DNA of 45,225 nt, from the NCBI GenBank assembly GCA_030654075.1, contig JAURYB010000098.1:1-45225 (forward strand), in the 5' to 3' direction. Each line of letters opens with the position of its first letter. Position 1 is the first letter of the stretch. This stretch comes from Bacteroidales bacterium (GTDB lineage: Bacteria; Bacteroidota; Bacteroidia; Bacteroidales; UBA4417). The notes under the pieces are model-generated. The model did no database searches. It had not been told where the DNA came from and worked only from the letters and a program-made list of their open reading frames with translations. Shown here one piece after another: positions 45,112 to 45,225 of this stretch. Made by a program: the position numbers and the translations under genes.

Positions 45112-45225
45112 GAATCCCCCTTGTTCCCCCTTTTGAAAGAAAAGGGGGACACCTGCTAAGAAAAAGGGTACAAAATGACTGATAAAAGCACTCAATGAAG
45201 GACTCAGCACGACCTGTCCCCCTTG
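45112..45225 (+). repeat. 155-bp inverted-terminal-repeat element, copy C, cut by window edge
   Basis: It starts AATCCCCCTTGTTCCCCCTT like the others but lacks the TGGGTTTCGGCAAAGCTCAA block after it. It then continues AAAGGGGGACACCTGCTAAG and ends at the window edge inside CTGTCCCCCTTG. It lies 38 bp after copy B in the same orientation. Confidence 0.85.

Noticed and set aside
44893..45210. Reverse frames of about 80-105 residues at the right end
   Set aside because: They are translations of the 155-bp repeated element and recur in each copy.

Overview
The window looks like a chromosomal segment of an anaerobic or facultative member of the Bacteroidota, probably a Bacteroidales-like environmental lineage. 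Signs are several TAnnTTTG -7 boxes typical of this phylum, almost no Shine-Dalgarno signals, a neopullulanase-type starch enzyme, a long isoleucyl-tRNA synthetase next to a DksA-like gene and lspA, an atpD-atpC pair standing alone, and many hairpin-type intergenic repeats. No rRNA, tRNA, CRISPR array or complete transposon was seen.

Layout. 1-1772 (-): truncated hybrid histidine kinase. 2519-8954 (+): starch/maltodextrin block of a secreted GH13, a secreted GH31 and a lipoprotein GH13, with a perfect LacI/MalR-type palindrome before the first gene. 9128-11947 (+): membrane thioredoxin-like protein, DUF1573 lipoprotein, and an AAA/DUF4143 ATPase preceded by four repeats at exact 22-bp spacing. 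12123-19041 (+): housekeeping genes ileS, dksA-like, lspA, atpD, atpC. 19230-32508 (-): an anaerobic purine-degradation (selenium-dependent molybdenum hydroxylase type) cluster. In transcription order it is ygfK, a TrpB-like PLP enzyme, a threonine-synthase-like PLP enzyme, Se-dependent-type xanthine dehydrogenase, a BRO antirepressor-like gene, ssnA, a YgjV-like membrane protein and dihydropyrimidinase. The mocA/ygfJ cofactor gene lies divergently at 33322. 34492-35325 (+): methyltransferase. 35559-44251 (+): branched-chain amino acid operon ilvD-ilvB-ilvN-ilvN'-ilvC-leuA, headed by a promoter, a 23-residue leader peptide rich in Leu/Val/Ile and a terminator hairpin (attenuator), and closed by a strong terminator. 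44265-45225: DUF559 nuclease-like gene between copies of a 155-bp inverted-terminal-repeat element.

Two themes stand out. First, the ilv leader is a clear transcription attenuator, and the operon carries two tandem copies of the regulatory subunit gene ilvN. Second, at about ten intergenic sites there is one architecture with different sequences: an arm of short degenerate tandem repeats, a spacer, and a second arm that is the inverted complement of the same repeat. Two small accessory genes (four-helix-bundle and DUF559) sit between paired copies of such elements. The purine cluster is also unusual in carrying two different fold-type II PLP enzymes and no flavin subunit for the xanthine dehydrogenase.
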